A stretch of DNA of 64,000 bases from Symbioplanes lichenis (GTDB taxonomy: Bacteria; Actinomycetota; Actinomycetes; Mycobacteriales; Micromonosporaceae). Positions 16,973 through 25,552 of the stretch are shown in pieces. The DNA is taken from positions 62,001 to 126,000 of the forward strand of contig NZ_JAUZQD010000007.1 in the NCBI RefSeq assembly GCF_030709675.1, read 5' to 3'. The notes under the pieces are model-generated. The model was not told where the DNA came from and made no database searches. It saw only the letters and a program-made list of their open reading frames with translations. Numbering within the stretch: the stretch's first letter is position 1; each line of letters begins with the position of its first letter. The position numbers and the translations under genes were made by a program.

Positions 16973-18337
16973 GTGACAACATCACGACGAAAGCTCTCCA
17001 TACTCCTCGCGGGGGCGACCGCGGGAGCGCTGGTGCTCTCGGGCTGTTCCGGCGCCGGCTCGACCGCGGGCGGCGGCTCCGGCGACGACAACACCATCAC
17101 CGCGCTGATGGTCGGCAACCCGCAGATGGAGGACATCCAGAAGCTGACCGCCGACAACTTCACCAAGCAGACCGGCATCACGGTCAAGTTCACGATCCTC
17201 CCGGAGAACGAGCTGCGCGACAAGGTCACGCAGGACGTCGCCAACCAGGGCGGCCAGTACGACGTCGCGACCGTCGGCGCGTACGAGACCGGCATCTGGG
17301 CCAAGAACGGCTGGCTGCACGAGCTGTCGACGCAGGCGGCCGCGGACACCGCCTACGACCAGGCCGACCTGCTCAAGCCGATGGTGCAGTCGCTGACCGG
17401 CGAGGACGGCAAGATGTACGCGGCGCCGTTCTACGGCGAGTCGTCGTTCCTCATGTACAACAAGGACATGTTCACGGCCGCCGGCCTCACCATGCCCGAG
17501 AAGCCGACGTGGGCGCAGGTCGCCGAGTTCGCCAAGAAGCTCGACGACAAGCAGAAGGGCGTCGCCGGGATCTGCCTGCGCGGGCTGCCCGGCTGGGGTG
17601 AGCTGTTCGCGCCGCTGACCACGGTCGTCAACACGTACGGGGGCACCTGGTTCGAGAAGGACTGGACGCCGAAGGTGAACTCGCCCGAGTTCAAGGAAGC
17701 CACCAACTTCTACGTCAACCTCGTCAAGCAGTACGGCGAGTCGGGCGCCCCGCAGGCCGGCTTCACCGAGTGCGCCAACACGTTCGGCCAGGGCAAGGCG
17801 GCCATGTGGTACGACGCCACGTCCGCGGCGGGCACGCTGGAGGACCCGAAGGCGTCGAAGGTCGCTGGCAAGGTCGGCTACGCGTACGCGCCGGTGAACA
17901 AGACCGAGTACTCCGGCTGGCTGTGGACCTGGGCCTGGGCCATGCCCAAGACGACGAAGAAGGCGGACGCCGCCTGGAAGTTCATCTCCTGGGCCACCAG
18001 CAAGGAGTACGAGCAGATCGTCGGCAAGAACCTCGGCTGGTCGCGCATCCCGTCCGGCAAGCGCACCTCCACCTACTCGATCCCCGAGTACAAGGAGTCG
18101 GCCAAGGCCTTCGCCGACGTGACCCTGGGCTCGATCGAGAACGCCAACCCGCAGAACCCCGGCCTGCAGCCCCGGCCGGCGCTGGGCGTGCAGTTCGTGA
18201 CCATCCCGGAGTTCGCCGACCTCGGCACCAAGGTGTCGCAGGAGGTCAGCGCGGCCATCGCCGGCTCCGGCACGGTCGACAAGGCGCTCGATGACGGTCA
18301 GAAGCTCGCCGAAGACGTGGCGAAGAACTACAAGTAG
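16973..18337 (+). CDS. Sugar/polyol ABC transporter, substrate-binding lipoprotein
   Basis: 454 residues. Lipoprotein signal with lipobox VLSGC (Cys near residue 25) after TTSRRKLSILLAGATAGALV. The mature part is an extracellular solute-binding protein of family 1, with ITVKFTILPENELRDKV, QYDVATVGAYETGIWAKN and MYAAPFYGESSFLMYNKDMF in order; that FYGESSF-YNK pattern is common in the sorbitol/mannitol (SmoE-like) group. GGAGG precedes the GTG start. First gene of a four-gene operon with two permeases and a zinc dehydrogenase. Assignment to polyols is inferred from family likeness and the dehydrogenase. Confidence 0.88.
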   Translation: MTTSRRKLSILLAGATAGALVLSGCSGAGSTAGGGSGDDNTITALMVGNPQMEDIQKLTADNFTKQTGITVKFTILPENELRDKVTQDVANQGGQYDVATVGAYETGIWAKNGWLHELSTQAAADTAYDQADLLKPMVQSLTGEDGKMYAAPFYGESSFLMYNKDMFTAAGLTMPEKPTWAQVAEFAKKLDDKQKGVAGICLRGLPGWGELFAPLTTVVNTYGGTWFEKDWTPKVNSPEFKEATNFYVNLVKQYGESGAPQAGFTECANTFGQGKAAMWYDATSAAGTLEDPKASKVAGKVGYAYAPVNKTEYSGWLWTWAWAMPKTTKKADAAWKFISWATSKEYEQIVGKNLGWSRIPSGKRTSTYSIPEYKESAKAFADVTLGSIENANPQNPGLQPRPALGVQFVTIPEFADLGTKVSQEVSAAIAGSGTVDKALDDGQKLAEDVAKNYK

Positions 18338-18391
18338 TGCTCCCGGGGGCGTCGCAGGCGCGGCGCCCCCGTCCCAATGGGAAGGCCGACC

Positions 18392-19321
18392 ATGACCGAT
18401 GTCATCACCCGCGCCGATCCGAAGCCGGATCTGCCCGTGGCGCCGAAGAGGGGCAGCTCCAAGGAGCGGTGGATCCGCCGGGCACCCCTGCTGCCGGGTC
18501 TCATCTTCGCCCTGATCATCACCCAGGTGCCGTTCCTCTTCACGCTGGTGCTGTCCACCCTGGACTGGAACGCGCTGCGCCCGGGTGACCGCTCCTTCAT
18601 CGGCATCGACAACTACATCACCGTGCTCAGCGACTCGCGGCTGCGCTCCGCGCTGGTCAACACGGTGCTGCTCACCGCGGGCGCGGTCATCTTCTCGATG
18701 ATCCTGGGCCTGCTGCTGGCGATCCTGCTGGACCGCAAGTTCTTCGGCCGGTCGGTCGTCCGTACCCTACTGATCACGCCCTTCCTCGTGATGCCGATCG
18801 CCGCCGCGCTGGTGTGGAAGCACGCGCTCTACAACCCGGCCTACGGCCTCATCAACGGCATCTTCGGCGGCTCCACGGACTGGGTGTCCTCCTATCCGAA
18901 GGCCGCCGTCATCGCCACGCTGGTCTGGCAGTGGACGCCGTTCATGATGCTCATCCTGCTCGCGGGCCTGCAGTCGCAGAGCGAGGAGATCCTCGAGGCG
19001 GCCCGGGTCGACGGCGCCAACGCCTGGCACATCTTCACCCGGATGACCATCCCGCACCTGCGGCAGTACCTCGAGCTCGGCGCGCTGCTCGGCTCGATCT
19101 ACCTGGTCAACACGTTCGACGCGATCTTCAGCATCACCCAGGGCGGTCCGGGCCAGGCCACCACCAACTTGCCGTACGAGATCTATCTGACCACCTTCCG
19201 CAAGTTCGAGTACGGCGAGGCGTCGGCCGCCGGCGTCATCGTGGTGATCCTGACGATCATCGTGGCGACGTTCGCGCTGCGGGTCATCTCGAGCCTGTTC
19301 CGCATGGAGGAGAACCGATGA
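18392..19321 (+). CDS. Sugar/polyol ABC transporter permease 1 (MalF-like)
   Basis: 309 residues from ATG 18392 (GGGAAGG 6 bases upstream; ATG 18377 is in frame but less likely). Six membrane helices, with the first after APLLPGLIFALIITQVPFLF. The cytoplasmic EAA loop that contacts the ATPase reads EEILEAARVDGANAWHIFTR around residue 205. IYLVNTFDAIFSITQGGPGQ is characteristic of MalF/UgpA-type permeases for sugars and polyols. Overlaps the second permease by 4 bases. Confidence 0.93.
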   Translation: MTDVITRADPKPDLPVAPKRGSSKERWIRRAPLLPGLIFALIITQVPFLFTLVLSTLDWNALRPGDRSFIGIDNYITVLSDSRLRSALVNTVLLTAGAVIFSMILGLLLAILLDRKFFGRSVVRTLLITPFLVMPIAAALVWKHALYNPAYGLINGIFGGSTDWVSSYPKAAVIATLVWQWTPFMMLILLAGLQSQSEEILEAARVDGANAWHIFTRMTIPHLRQYLELGALLGSIYLVNTFDAIFSITQGGPGQATTNLPYEIYLTTFRKFEYGEASAAGVIVVILTIIVATFALRVISSLFRMEENR

Positions 19322-20160
19322 CCGCCCTTGCCGCACCGGCTCGGAACAAGCGCCGGTTGGTCAACTCCGTCTGGGGCATCGTCGCCTGGGTCGCCGGGAT
19401 CATCTTCGTCTTTCCGGTCATCTGGATGGTGCTGACCAGCTTCAAGCAGGAACAGGACGCCGCCAGCAACCCGCCCTCCTGGGTGTTCACGCCCACGCTC
19501 GACCAGTACGTCACCGTGTTCGACCGGAACATCACGCCGTTCCTGCTCAACTCGCTGATGGCCAGCGTCTTTTCCACGCTGCTGGTCGTGGTGCTGGCCA
19601 CCCCGGCGGCGTACGCGCTGTCGCTGCGCCCGGTCGACAAGTGGACCGACGTCCTCTTCTTCTTCATCAGCACCAAGATGATGCCCGCCGTCGCCGCGCT
19701 GCTGCCGATCTATCTGCTCACCAAGAACCTCGGCATGCTGGACAACATCTGGACGATGGTCATCCTCTACACCTCCATGAACCTGCCGCTCGCGGTGTGG
19801 ATGATGCGCTCCTTCCTGCTGGAGGTCCCGCGCGAGGTGCTGGAGGCGGGCGAGGTCGACGGCGCCGGCCTGCTCACCTCGATCCGCAAGATCATCCTGC
19901 CGATCGTGTCGCCCGGCCTCGCCGCCACGGCGCTGATCTGCTTCATCTTCGCCTGGAACGAGTTCTTCCTGGCCGTGAACCTGACCGCCACGAACGCGGG
20001 CACCGCCCCGATCTTCCTGGTCGGCTTCATCTCCTCCGAGGGCCTCTTCCTCGCCCGCCTCTGCGCGGCCGCCACGCTGGTCTCGCTGCCGGTGCTCATC
20101 GCCGGCTGGCTGGCCCAGAACAAGCTCGTCCGCGGCCTCTCCATGGGCGCGGTCAAGTGA
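19318..20160 (+). CDS. Sugar/polyol ABC transporter permease 2 (MalG-like)
   Basis: 280 residues, ATGA-coupled to permease 1. Helices begin at VWGIVAWVAGIIFVFPVIWM; the EAA loop is VPREVLEAGEVDGAGLLTSI, followed by the conserved ILPIVSPGLAATALICFIFAWNEF-type segment (WNEFFLAVNLT). The SmoG/MtlG-like sequence STKMMPAVAALLPIYLL is another pointer to polyol uptake. No ATP-binding gene follows; the operon instead continues with a dehydrogenase. Confidence 0.93.
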   Translation: MTALAAPARNKRRLVNSVWGIVAWVAGIIFVFPVIWMVLTSFKQEQDAASNPPSWVFTPTLDQYVTVFDRNITPFLLNSLMASVFSTLLVVVLATPAAYALSLRPVDKWTDVLFFFISTKMMPAVAALLPIYLLTKNLGMLDNIWTMVILYTSMNLPLAVWMMRSFLLEVPREVLEAGEVDGAGLLTSIRKIILPIVSPGLAATALICFIFAWNEFFLAVNLTATNAGTAPIFLVGFISSEGLFLARLCAAATLVSLPVLIAGWLAQNKLVRGLSMGAVK

Positions 20161-21146
20161 AAGCCGCTGTTGTCGTCACGCCCGGCACGCTTTCGATCGA
20201 GAGCGTGCCGGACCCGGCCCCCGGCCCCACGGACGTCGTGGTCAAGCCGGCCGCGGTCGGCATCTGCGGCACCGATCTGCACATCATGGACGGCGAGTTC
20301 GCGCCCGCCTTCCCGATCGTCCCCGGCCACGAGTTCGCCGGCGAGATCGTGGAGGTCGGCGCGGCCGTCACGGACTACCGGGTCGGCGACCAGGTCGCGG
20401 TCGACCCGTCGCTCTACTGCGGCTACTGCTACCAGTGCAAGCGCGCCCGCGGCAACCAGTGTGAGAACTGGGGAGCGATCGGCGTCACGCGCTCGGGTGC
20501 CGCAGCTTCCTTCGTTGCGGCCCCGATGGCCAATCTCTACGCCCTCCCGCCCGGCCTCGAGGCGCGCGACGCGGCCCTCATCGAGCCGCTCTCCTGCGCG
20601 ATCCGCGGCTTCGACGTCCTCCCGCGCCGCATGGCCGACACGTTCCTGATCTACGGCTCCGGCACGATGGGCCTGATGATGCTGGAACTGGCCAAGCGTG
20701 CCGGCGCCGCCACGGTCTCCGTCGTCGACCTCAACGCCTCCCGCCTGGAAACCGCCCGCCAGTTGGGTTGCACCGCCGCCGTCACAAACGCCGGCGAGCT
20801 GGACGCCCCGCGCGGCTTCGACGTGGTCGTCGACTGCACCGGCGTCCCGGCCGCCATCCGCGACGGTCTCTCCCGCGTCGCCCGGGGCGGCACGTTCCTC
20901 CAGTTCGGGGTGGCCGCCTACGACGCCCGGGTCGAGATCGAGCCCTACGAGATCTACCGCCGCGAGATCACCATCACCGGCTCGATGGCCGTCCTCCACA
21001 GCTTCGACCGCGCCGGCGACATGCTGGCCGCCGGCGTCCTCGACCCGGAGGTCTTCATCAGCCACCGCCGTCCCCTCGACGACTACGCCGCCGCCCTGGC
21101 CGACTTCCGCGCCGGCGTCGGCCGCAAGACCGTCATCGAGCCCTGA
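20157..21146 (+). CDS. Zinc-dependent medium-chain alcohol dehydrogenase (sorbitol/iditol type)
   Basis: 329 residues, GTGA-coupled to the permease. Catalytic zinc ligands: Cys in VGICGTDLH and His-Glu in PGHEFAGEIV; structural zinc is a four-Cys cluster in YCGYCYQCKRARGNQCENWG. The Rossmann domain starts with YGSGTMGLMMLELAKRAGA, with an acidic SVVDLNASRLE end favouring NAD(H). The context indicates oxidation of the imported polyol to a ketose. No sugar kinase is in the operon. The stop at 21144-21146 is followed by about 100 bases with no clear terminator. Confidence 0.92.
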   Translation: MKAAVVVTPGTLSIESVPDPAPGPTDVVVKPAAVGICGTDLHIMDGEFAPAFPIVPGHEFAGEIVEVGAAVTDYRVGDQVAVDPSLYCGYCYQCKRARGNQCENWGAIGVTRSGAAASFVAAPMANLYALPPGLEARDAALIEPLSCAIRGFDVLPRRMADTFLIYGSGTMGLMMLELAKRAGAATVSVVDLNASRLETARQLGCTAAVTNAGELDAPRGFDVVVDCTGVPAAIRDGLSRVARGGTFLQFGVAAYDARVEIEPYEIYRREITITGSMAVLHSFDRAGDMLAAGVLDPEVFISHRRPLDDYAAALADFRAGVGRKTVIEP

Positions 21147-21252
21147 GCATCCCGGCGGCCCGCGTCCGCACCAGCCACCGCAGAGGATCGAAGGCGTCAG
21201 AGTCGGGTGGCGGCGCGGATGAGCCCGGCGGGCGGGACGTGCTGTGCGGGGT

Positions 21253-21447
21253 TCAGGCGATGACCGTGGTCACGCGGCGGGCGGCGGCGTCGACCGCGTC
21301 CAGGGCGGCCCGGCCCTCACGCAGGAGCACCGTGCCGGCCTCGGTCAGGGCGACCGCGCGGCTCGTACGCTCCACCAGCTGGGGTGCCGAGGCGACGCTC
21401 AAGCTGCTGGATCGCGCGGGACAGCGGGAGTGGCTTCGTTGGTGCAT
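21253..21447 (-). pseudogene. Decayed LysR-family regulator fragment
   Basis: Across frames one can read the recognition helix and wing of a LysR DNA-binding domain: EATPAV in one frame, then RAIQQLERRLGT in a second, then QLVERTSRAVALTEAGTVLL in a third, ending TTVIA and a stop at 21253. Two one-base frameshifts (near 21426 and near 21392, in a CACCCCAG stretch) break it, the N-terminal part of the helix-turn-helix is missing and the co-inducer domain is absent. It is the relic of a regulator, not a working gene. Confidence 0.6.
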
Positions 21448-21463
21448 GTGGGGTGCGCGGGGC

Positions 21464-21529
21464 TACACTCGTACCCAGGAAGCCACGGTTTCCGAACCAG
21501 CCTTGGGCCCCGCCGAGTGCGGGGCCTTT
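21464..21529 (+). ncRNA. Candidate short transcript with promoter and terminator
   Basis: TACACT at 21464-21469 is a good -10 box, with TTGGTG at 21439-21444 as a possible -35 (19-base spacer). About 30 bases downstream is a strong hairpin, GGCCCCGC-CGAGT-GCGGGGCC (21506-21526), followed by TTT. The predicted RNA is about 50 nt. No reading frame fits, and I cannot match it to a named family (the 6C RNA pattern is absent). It could equally be a leader or attenuator whose downstream gene was lost when the LysR locus decayed. Confidence 0.35.
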
Positions 21530-21606
21530 GTGCGTCCGGATCAGGAACGCGCCGAACCAGGAACGCGTGTGAACCAGGACGCGTCCGGATCAGAGACGCG
21601 GATGGC

Positions 21607-22308
21607 TCAGGACTGCGGGTACCAGCACAGCCGATGCACGATGAGCGGCTCGATGCGTGCCCACAGCGCCTGATTCGCGCGCTTGGCCCGCTCGTCGCTC
21701 TCGGTGTGCGTCTCGATGCGGCGGTACAGGAAAGTCACCAGGTCGATGGCCTGGATGAGCCGCGAAGCGTCGGACGGGGCGAAGTGCAACGTGTCGACGA
21801 CTTGTGTCAGCCGGCGGGATCTGTAGCCGCCTGTCCGGTGCTTGCGATAGTGCGCGACGTCCTGGCGGTGGACCGACTGCTCCCCGACCTCGTCGGCTAT
21901 CGCCAGGACATGCTGATTCTGTGATCGGCAATAGTCGTCGATCCGTTCGAGCAGGTGCCCGAGCACCACGGTGTGCGGCGGCTTCACGACGGCGTAGCGT
22001 TGGCGCTGACCCGCGGAATCCATGCCCCGGAGGATCAGCGCGTTGCCGTGATCCGCAATGGCTTGGAAGGCTCGGTTGTACACACCGATGCGGGCCCGGG
22101 GAGGGACGCCGCGCCACCACCCTTCGCCCTGGAAGAGCTCATAACCGTGCAGTTCGGCATCCTCAGCCACGCCATGAGCAGCAACCGCCTTCTCGACGAT
22201 CTCGTCCAAGGCCTTGCTGAGGGCCTGCGCCCCGGCGCCGTCACACAGCAGGGCAGCCATGAAATACCAGTCTTTGCTGTACGACTCATCGAGATAAGCG
22301 AGCAACAC
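21607..22308 (-). CDS. DUF3800 protein
   Basis: 233 residues. It begins MLLAYLDESYSKDWYFMAAL, the first acidic DES motif of DUF3800, with further conserved acidic positions in LAIADEVGEQ (about 147-156) and SRLIQAIDLVTFLYRR (about 195-210), consistent with an RNase H-like fold. DUF3800 proteins are frequent in accessory regions near mobile or defence genes; activity is not established. Lies alone, between decayed LysR/sRNA-like DNA and a MerR gene, with repeat-like GGATCAGGAACGCG variants (21537-21602) just beyond its 3' end. Confidence 0.82.
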   Translation of the reverse strand: MLLAYLDESYSKDWYFMAALLCDGAGAQALSKALDEIVEKAVAAHGVAEDAELHGYELFQGEGWWRGVPPRARIGVYNRAFQAIADHGNALILRGMDSAGQRQRYAVVKPPHTVVLGHLLERIDDYCRSQNQHVLAIADEVGEQSVHRQDVAHYRKHRTGGYRSRRLTQVVDTLHFAPSDASRLIQAIDLVTFLYRRIETHTESDERAKRANQALWARIEPLIVHRLCWYPQS

Positions 22309-22359
22309 GGCGAAAGATTAGTACCCATCCCGCGTCACGCCATTTCGATCGGTTTCTCC

Positions 22360-22797
22360 TCAGCCGTTTGCTGACTCGTCGCATTCGGGGCCGTTGCGCC
22401 ACAGGGTTTCGGCGGTGCCGGCGGCCATGCGGCGGGCGTAGAAGTCGACCTTGTGGTCGATGACGTCGAGGGCCGACTGGAGCTCGGCCACTTGTGCTCG
22501 CACCCGCTCCTGGTGGGCGCGCAGCAGGTCGAAGCGGGCCTGCACGGTCTGCGGCCCCTCGCGGAAGAGCTCGACGTAGCGGCGGATGTCGGGCAGCGGC
22601 ATGCCGGAGGAGCGGAGCTTGGTGCAGACGCGGAGCCACTCGACATCCTGCTCGGTGAAGAGGCGCCGGCCCGCGGAGTCGCGCTCGACCGGGTCGACGA
22701 GGAGTTGCTCCTGCTCGTAGAAGCGGAGCGTGTGGGTGGTCAGCCCGGTGCGCTCGCTGACTTCTCCGATGCTGAGCCGCGGCGTGGTCGTGGTCAT
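22360..22797 (-). CDS. MerR-family transcriptional regulator
   Basis: 145 residues from ATG 22797. The winged helix is LSIGEVSERTGLTTHTLRFY at residues 8-27 with the wing RRLFTEQDVEWLRVCTKLRS, then a long dimerisation helix (RFDLLRAHQERVRAQVAELQ). The C-terminus lacks metal-binding Cys pairs; one Cys is near the end (GPECDESANG). This is the small-molecule or redox (SoxR/NmlR-like) size class. It is divergent from an SDR gene whose promoter has the stretched spacer and dyad of a MerR target. Confidence 0.9.
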   Translation of the reverse strand: MTTTTPRLSIGEVSERTGLTTHTLRFYEQEQLLVDPVERDSAGRRLFTEQDVEWLRVCTKLRSSGMPLPDIRRYVELFREGPQTVQARFDLLRAHQERVRAQVAELQSALDVIDHKVDFYARRMAAGTAETLWRNGPECDESANG

Positions 22798-22816
22798 GAG
22801 ACCCAAGACTACGAGC

Positions 22817-22847
22817 TTGACTTCGAGTCGGCTCGAACTCCTAACGT
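22817..22847 (+). promoter_or_regulatory. MerR-type promoter with 19-bp spacer and dyad
   Basis: -35 TTGACT (22817-22822) and -10 TAACGT (22842-22847) are separated by 19 bases, the long spacer that MerR activators correct by twisting DNA. Inside it lies the inverted repeat ACTTCGAG-TCGG-CTCGAACT (22820-22839, one mismatch). The predicted transcript starts about at 22853, three bases from the SDR ATG at 22856. Confidence 0.75.
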
Positions 22848-22855
22848 GCGGCGAC

Positions 22856-23683
22856 ATGACGAAGAGCTGGTTCATCACGGGTACGTCGTCGGGCTTCGGG
22901 CGCATCATGACCGAGCGGTTGCTGGAGCGCGGCGACCGCGTCGCGGCGACCGTGCGGCGGCCCGAGGTGCTCGACGACCTGCGGGACAAGTACGGCGACC
23001 GGCTGTGGGTCGCTCGGCTGGACGTGACCGACGCCACGGCCGTGCACCGGGTCGTGGGTGAGGCGTTCGCGGCGTTCGGGACGATCGACGTGGTGGTCAA
23101 CAACGCCGGGTACGGGGTGTTCGCGGCGGTGGAGGAGGCGACGGACGAGCAGGTGCGGCAGGTGGTCGAGACCAATCTGCTCGGCTCGATCTGGGTGATC
23201 CGGGCCGCCCTGCCGCATCTGCGCGCCCAGCACGGGGGCCGCATCCTGCAGGTGTCGACGGCGGGCGGGCAGACGACCTATCCGAACTTCGGGTACTACC
23301 ACGCCTCGAAGTGGGGGATCGAGGGCTTCTGCGAGACGGTCGCCCAGGAGATCGCGCCGTTCGGGATCGGGCTGACCATCGCCGAGCCGGGGGCCTCGGC
23401 GACCGGGTTCGGGCCCGGCCTGGCGACGGCGCCGATCATGCCGGAGTACGACGCCACGCCCGCCGGGGACGTGCGGCGGGCGCTCGCCGACGGGTCGTTC
23501 CCGCTGGTCAACGATCCGGAGAAGATCGCGGCGGCGATGATCGGGATCGCCGACGGGCCGGAGGCGCCGCTGCGGGTGCCGCTGGGCGAGGACACCTTCC
23601 GGGATGTGCGCGCCTCGCTCGTCGCCCGGCTGGAGAACCATGACGCCCACCGCGCCATCGCCCACTCCGTGCCAATTAATTAA
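22856..23683 (+). CDS. Short-chain dehydrogenase/reductase
   Basis: 275 residues. Classical SDR: cofactor loop ITGTSSGFGRIMTERLLERG at the N-terminus, VNNAGYG, and the catalytic Ser (QVSTAGGQ), Tyr and Lys (YYHASKWGIEGF). The R-R (TVRRPEV) after strand 2 favours NADP(H). The FGRIMTERLL and GPGLATAP pattern is shared with SDRs found next to MerR regulators. No Shine-Dalgarno is visible and the predicted transcription start is 3 bases upstream, so the mRNA is probably close to leaderless. Substrate unknown. Confidence 0.9.
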   Translation: MTKSWFITGTSSGFGRIMTERLLERGDRVAATVRRPEVLDDLRDKYGDRLWVARLDVTDATAVHRVVGEAFAAFGTIDVVVNNAGYGVFAAVEEATDEQVRQVVETNLLGSIWVIRAALPHLRAQHGGRILQVSTAGGQTTYPNFGYYHASKWGIEGFCETVAQEIAPFGIGLTIAEPGASATGFGPGLATAPIMPEYDATPAGDVRRALADGSFPLVNDPEKIAAAMIGIADGPEAPLRVPLGEDTFRDVRASLVARLENHDAHRAIAHSVPIN

Positions 23684-23746
23684 CCATAGGTGTCCAATCG
23701 ATCACGAGCGGTTGCCTAACGGCGGCGGACGGGTCTCAATGGAGCG

Positions 23747-25033
23747 ATGTCCGCGCCGATCAATGGGCTGGCCCTGACCGTCGCCGCCGTGGCCGTGGCA
23801 AGTCCGCAGGCCACGGCGAGAGAACCCGTCATCGTCGCCGCGGCCGGGCTTCTGCTGCTGGTCTTCGCGTCGGCCTGCACCGGCCTGGTGCGCCGCGTCC
23901 CCGATGCCGGTGGGCTCTACGCGCCGATCGCGCAGGGGCTGGGCCGCCCGGCCGGGCTCGGGGCGGCGTGGCTCGCGCTCGCTGCCTACCACTCCGTCCA
24001 GGCCGGCCTGTACGGCATGACGGGCGCCGTGGCAGCCCCGCTGCTCGACGCGCCGTGGTGGGCGGTGGCGAGCGCCTGCTGGCTGGTCGTCACGATCGCC
24101 GGCCAGGTGCCCGTACGCGTCGCCGTGGTCCTGATCGTCCTGGCGGTCCTGGGCCAGGTTGTCGTCATCGCCCTCCGGGCCACGATGGACATCGGCGGCG
24201 CCGGCGTGACGGTCGACCGGGCCGCCCTCGGGACGATGCTGCTCGCCGGGGTGCTCGCCTTCACCGGCTTCGAGACCACCGCGGCGTTCGGCCGGGGATC
24301 AAGCGGCGCAGTCCTGCTCCTCATCGTGCTGTTCGGCGCCCTGAGTCTGGGCACCGGCCCGCTTCCGGCGTGGGCGGTCGTCCCGGCCGGCTGGACGACC
24401 GTGGCCGGGCTGACGGCCGGCGCGCTCGCCCTGCAGCTGACCGTCGCCCGCTACCTGGCGGCGCTCGGGCGCGAGCACGTCTTCCCGGCCGGCCTGACCC
24501 GCCCGCGGGCCGGGGCCCTGACGCAGAGTGTGGCGGCGGGGCTGATCCTCGGCGCGTTCGTTGCCCTCCGGATCGACCCGGCGGGCGGCTGGGCGGCGCG
24601 GCTCGCTCTCACGGGCAGCCTGGGTGTGCTGCTCCTGCTCCTGGGTGCGGCCCTCGCGGCCCTGTTCCTGCTCAATCGCCGCCCGGCCGGGGAGGGGCTG
24701 TGGCGCCGGCTGGTCGCGCCGGTCGTCGCGGTGGTCGGGCTCGGGACGCTGGTGTGGCTCGCGTACGTGCACCACGGCTATCTCCTGGCGGCCGCCTCGG
24801 CCCCGATCCTCGTCGGCCTCGCGCACGCCCTCGCGCTGCGGATCACGCAGCCCGTCGTCTATGCCGGGGTGGGACTGGGCGGCCGGGTGGTCGTGGTGGC
24901 GCCCGACCCGGCCCAGCTGGAGGCGCCGCGACCGAGGGCGGCGATCGGCCCGGGTGCGCACCGCCCCGAAAGGGTCCGGCGCCGGGAACTCATCGGCCCG
25001 GTGGCTCGCCGAAGAACTCCTGGATCTGGCTGA
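23747..25033 (+). CDS. APC-superfamily amino acid permease-like protein
   Basis: 428 residues with about ten to twelve hydrophobic helices. The opening helices (MSAPINGLALTVAAVAVASP, then GLVRRVPDAGGLYAPIAQGL) include the Gly-rich 'P-AGG-Y' of APC transporters, and AFTGFETTAAFGRGS matches the helix-6 'FEG' region. The helix around GLTAGALALQLTVARYLAALGREHVFPAGL also fits. Substrate cannot be predicted. The last 60 residues are hydrophilic and Arg-rich. The final 44 bases overlap the end of the convergent gene at 24990. Confidence 0.8.
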   Translation: MSAPINGLALTVAAVAVASPQATAREPVIVAAAGLLLLVFASACTGLVRRVPDAGGLYAPIAQGLGRPAGLGAAWLALAAYHSVQAGLYGMTGAVAAPLLDAPWWAVASACWLVVTIAGQVPVRVAVVLIVLAVLGQVVVIALRATMDIGGAGVTVDRAALGTMLLAGVLAFTGFETTAAFGRGSSGAVLLLIVLFGALSLGTGPLPAWAVVPAGWTTVAGLTAGALALQLTVARYLAALGREHVFPAGLTRPRAGALTQSVAAGLILGAFVALRIDPAGGWAARLALTGSLGVLLLLLGAALAALFLLNRRPAGEGLWRRLVAPVVAVVGLGTLVWLAYVHHGYLLAAASAPILVGLAHALALRITQPVVYAGVGLGGRVVVVAPDPAQLEAPRPRAAIGPGAHRPERVRRRELIGPVARRRTPGSG

Positions 25034-25481
25034 GCGCCCCCTCGTCCGGCATCGGGCGGCAGGTCACCTCGATCTCGGCGGCCTGTTCCGGCGGCTCGGA
25101 CAACGGCGGCAGCGGCGGCAGCGGACCGAGCCCGAGCACCTGCCGGATCACCTCGAACATGCCGGTCACCTCGCGGGCCGCGAGCGGGAGAAGATCGGCG
25201 TCCTCGGGGGCCGCGCAGGTGAAGTTGGCCCGGATCGCCCCGGGGACCGTACGGATATCGGCGCTGGGCCGCAGCAGGTCAGGGTGCCCTTCCGCGACGA
25301 TGCCCAGCTCGCACAGGGGCACGCCGGAGGCCTCCCACCAGCGCTGCCAGCCGGGGTCGTCGTCCAGGGTCGTCGCCACGTGCTGCAACGCCACCATGTA
25401 CGCGTGCGGGGGGCGGCCCTCGATCGCCGTCGTCCCCAGGTGGGGCTGCAGCCAGCAGGAATGTCGGCCGAGCAGATCCAT
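24990..25481 (-). CDS. Hypothetical protein
   Basis: 163 residues from ATG 25481 (GTG 25484 also possible). Starts MDLLGRHSCWLQPHLGTTAI; soluble, with several Cys/His near the N-terminus, and a Pro-rich stretch LGLGPLPPLPPLSEPPEQAA near the C-terminal third. No recognised family. Third-position GC is high over the whole frame and the gene fills the space between two clear genes. It overlaps the permease gene by 44 bases tail to tail. Confidence 0.6.
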   Translation of the reverse strand: MDLLGRHSCWLQPHLGTTAIEGRPPHAYMVALQHVATTLDDDPGWQRWWEASGVPLCELGIVAEGHPDLLRPSADIRTVPGAIRANFTCAAPEDADLLPLAAREVTGMFEVIRQVLGLGPLPPLPPLSEPPEQAAEIEVTCRPMPDEGALSQIQEFFGEPPGR

Positions 25482-25552
25482 CACGGCATGGTGACATCCC
25501 GGGCATTCCCGGCGGTTTTGCCACGGCGGGCGCGATCGGGTGGTCGCGCGGG

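Noticed and set aside
21464..21529. 6C RNA
   Set aside because: The two hairpins with C-rich loops that define 6C RNA are missing; only one GC hairpin at the 3' end is seen.
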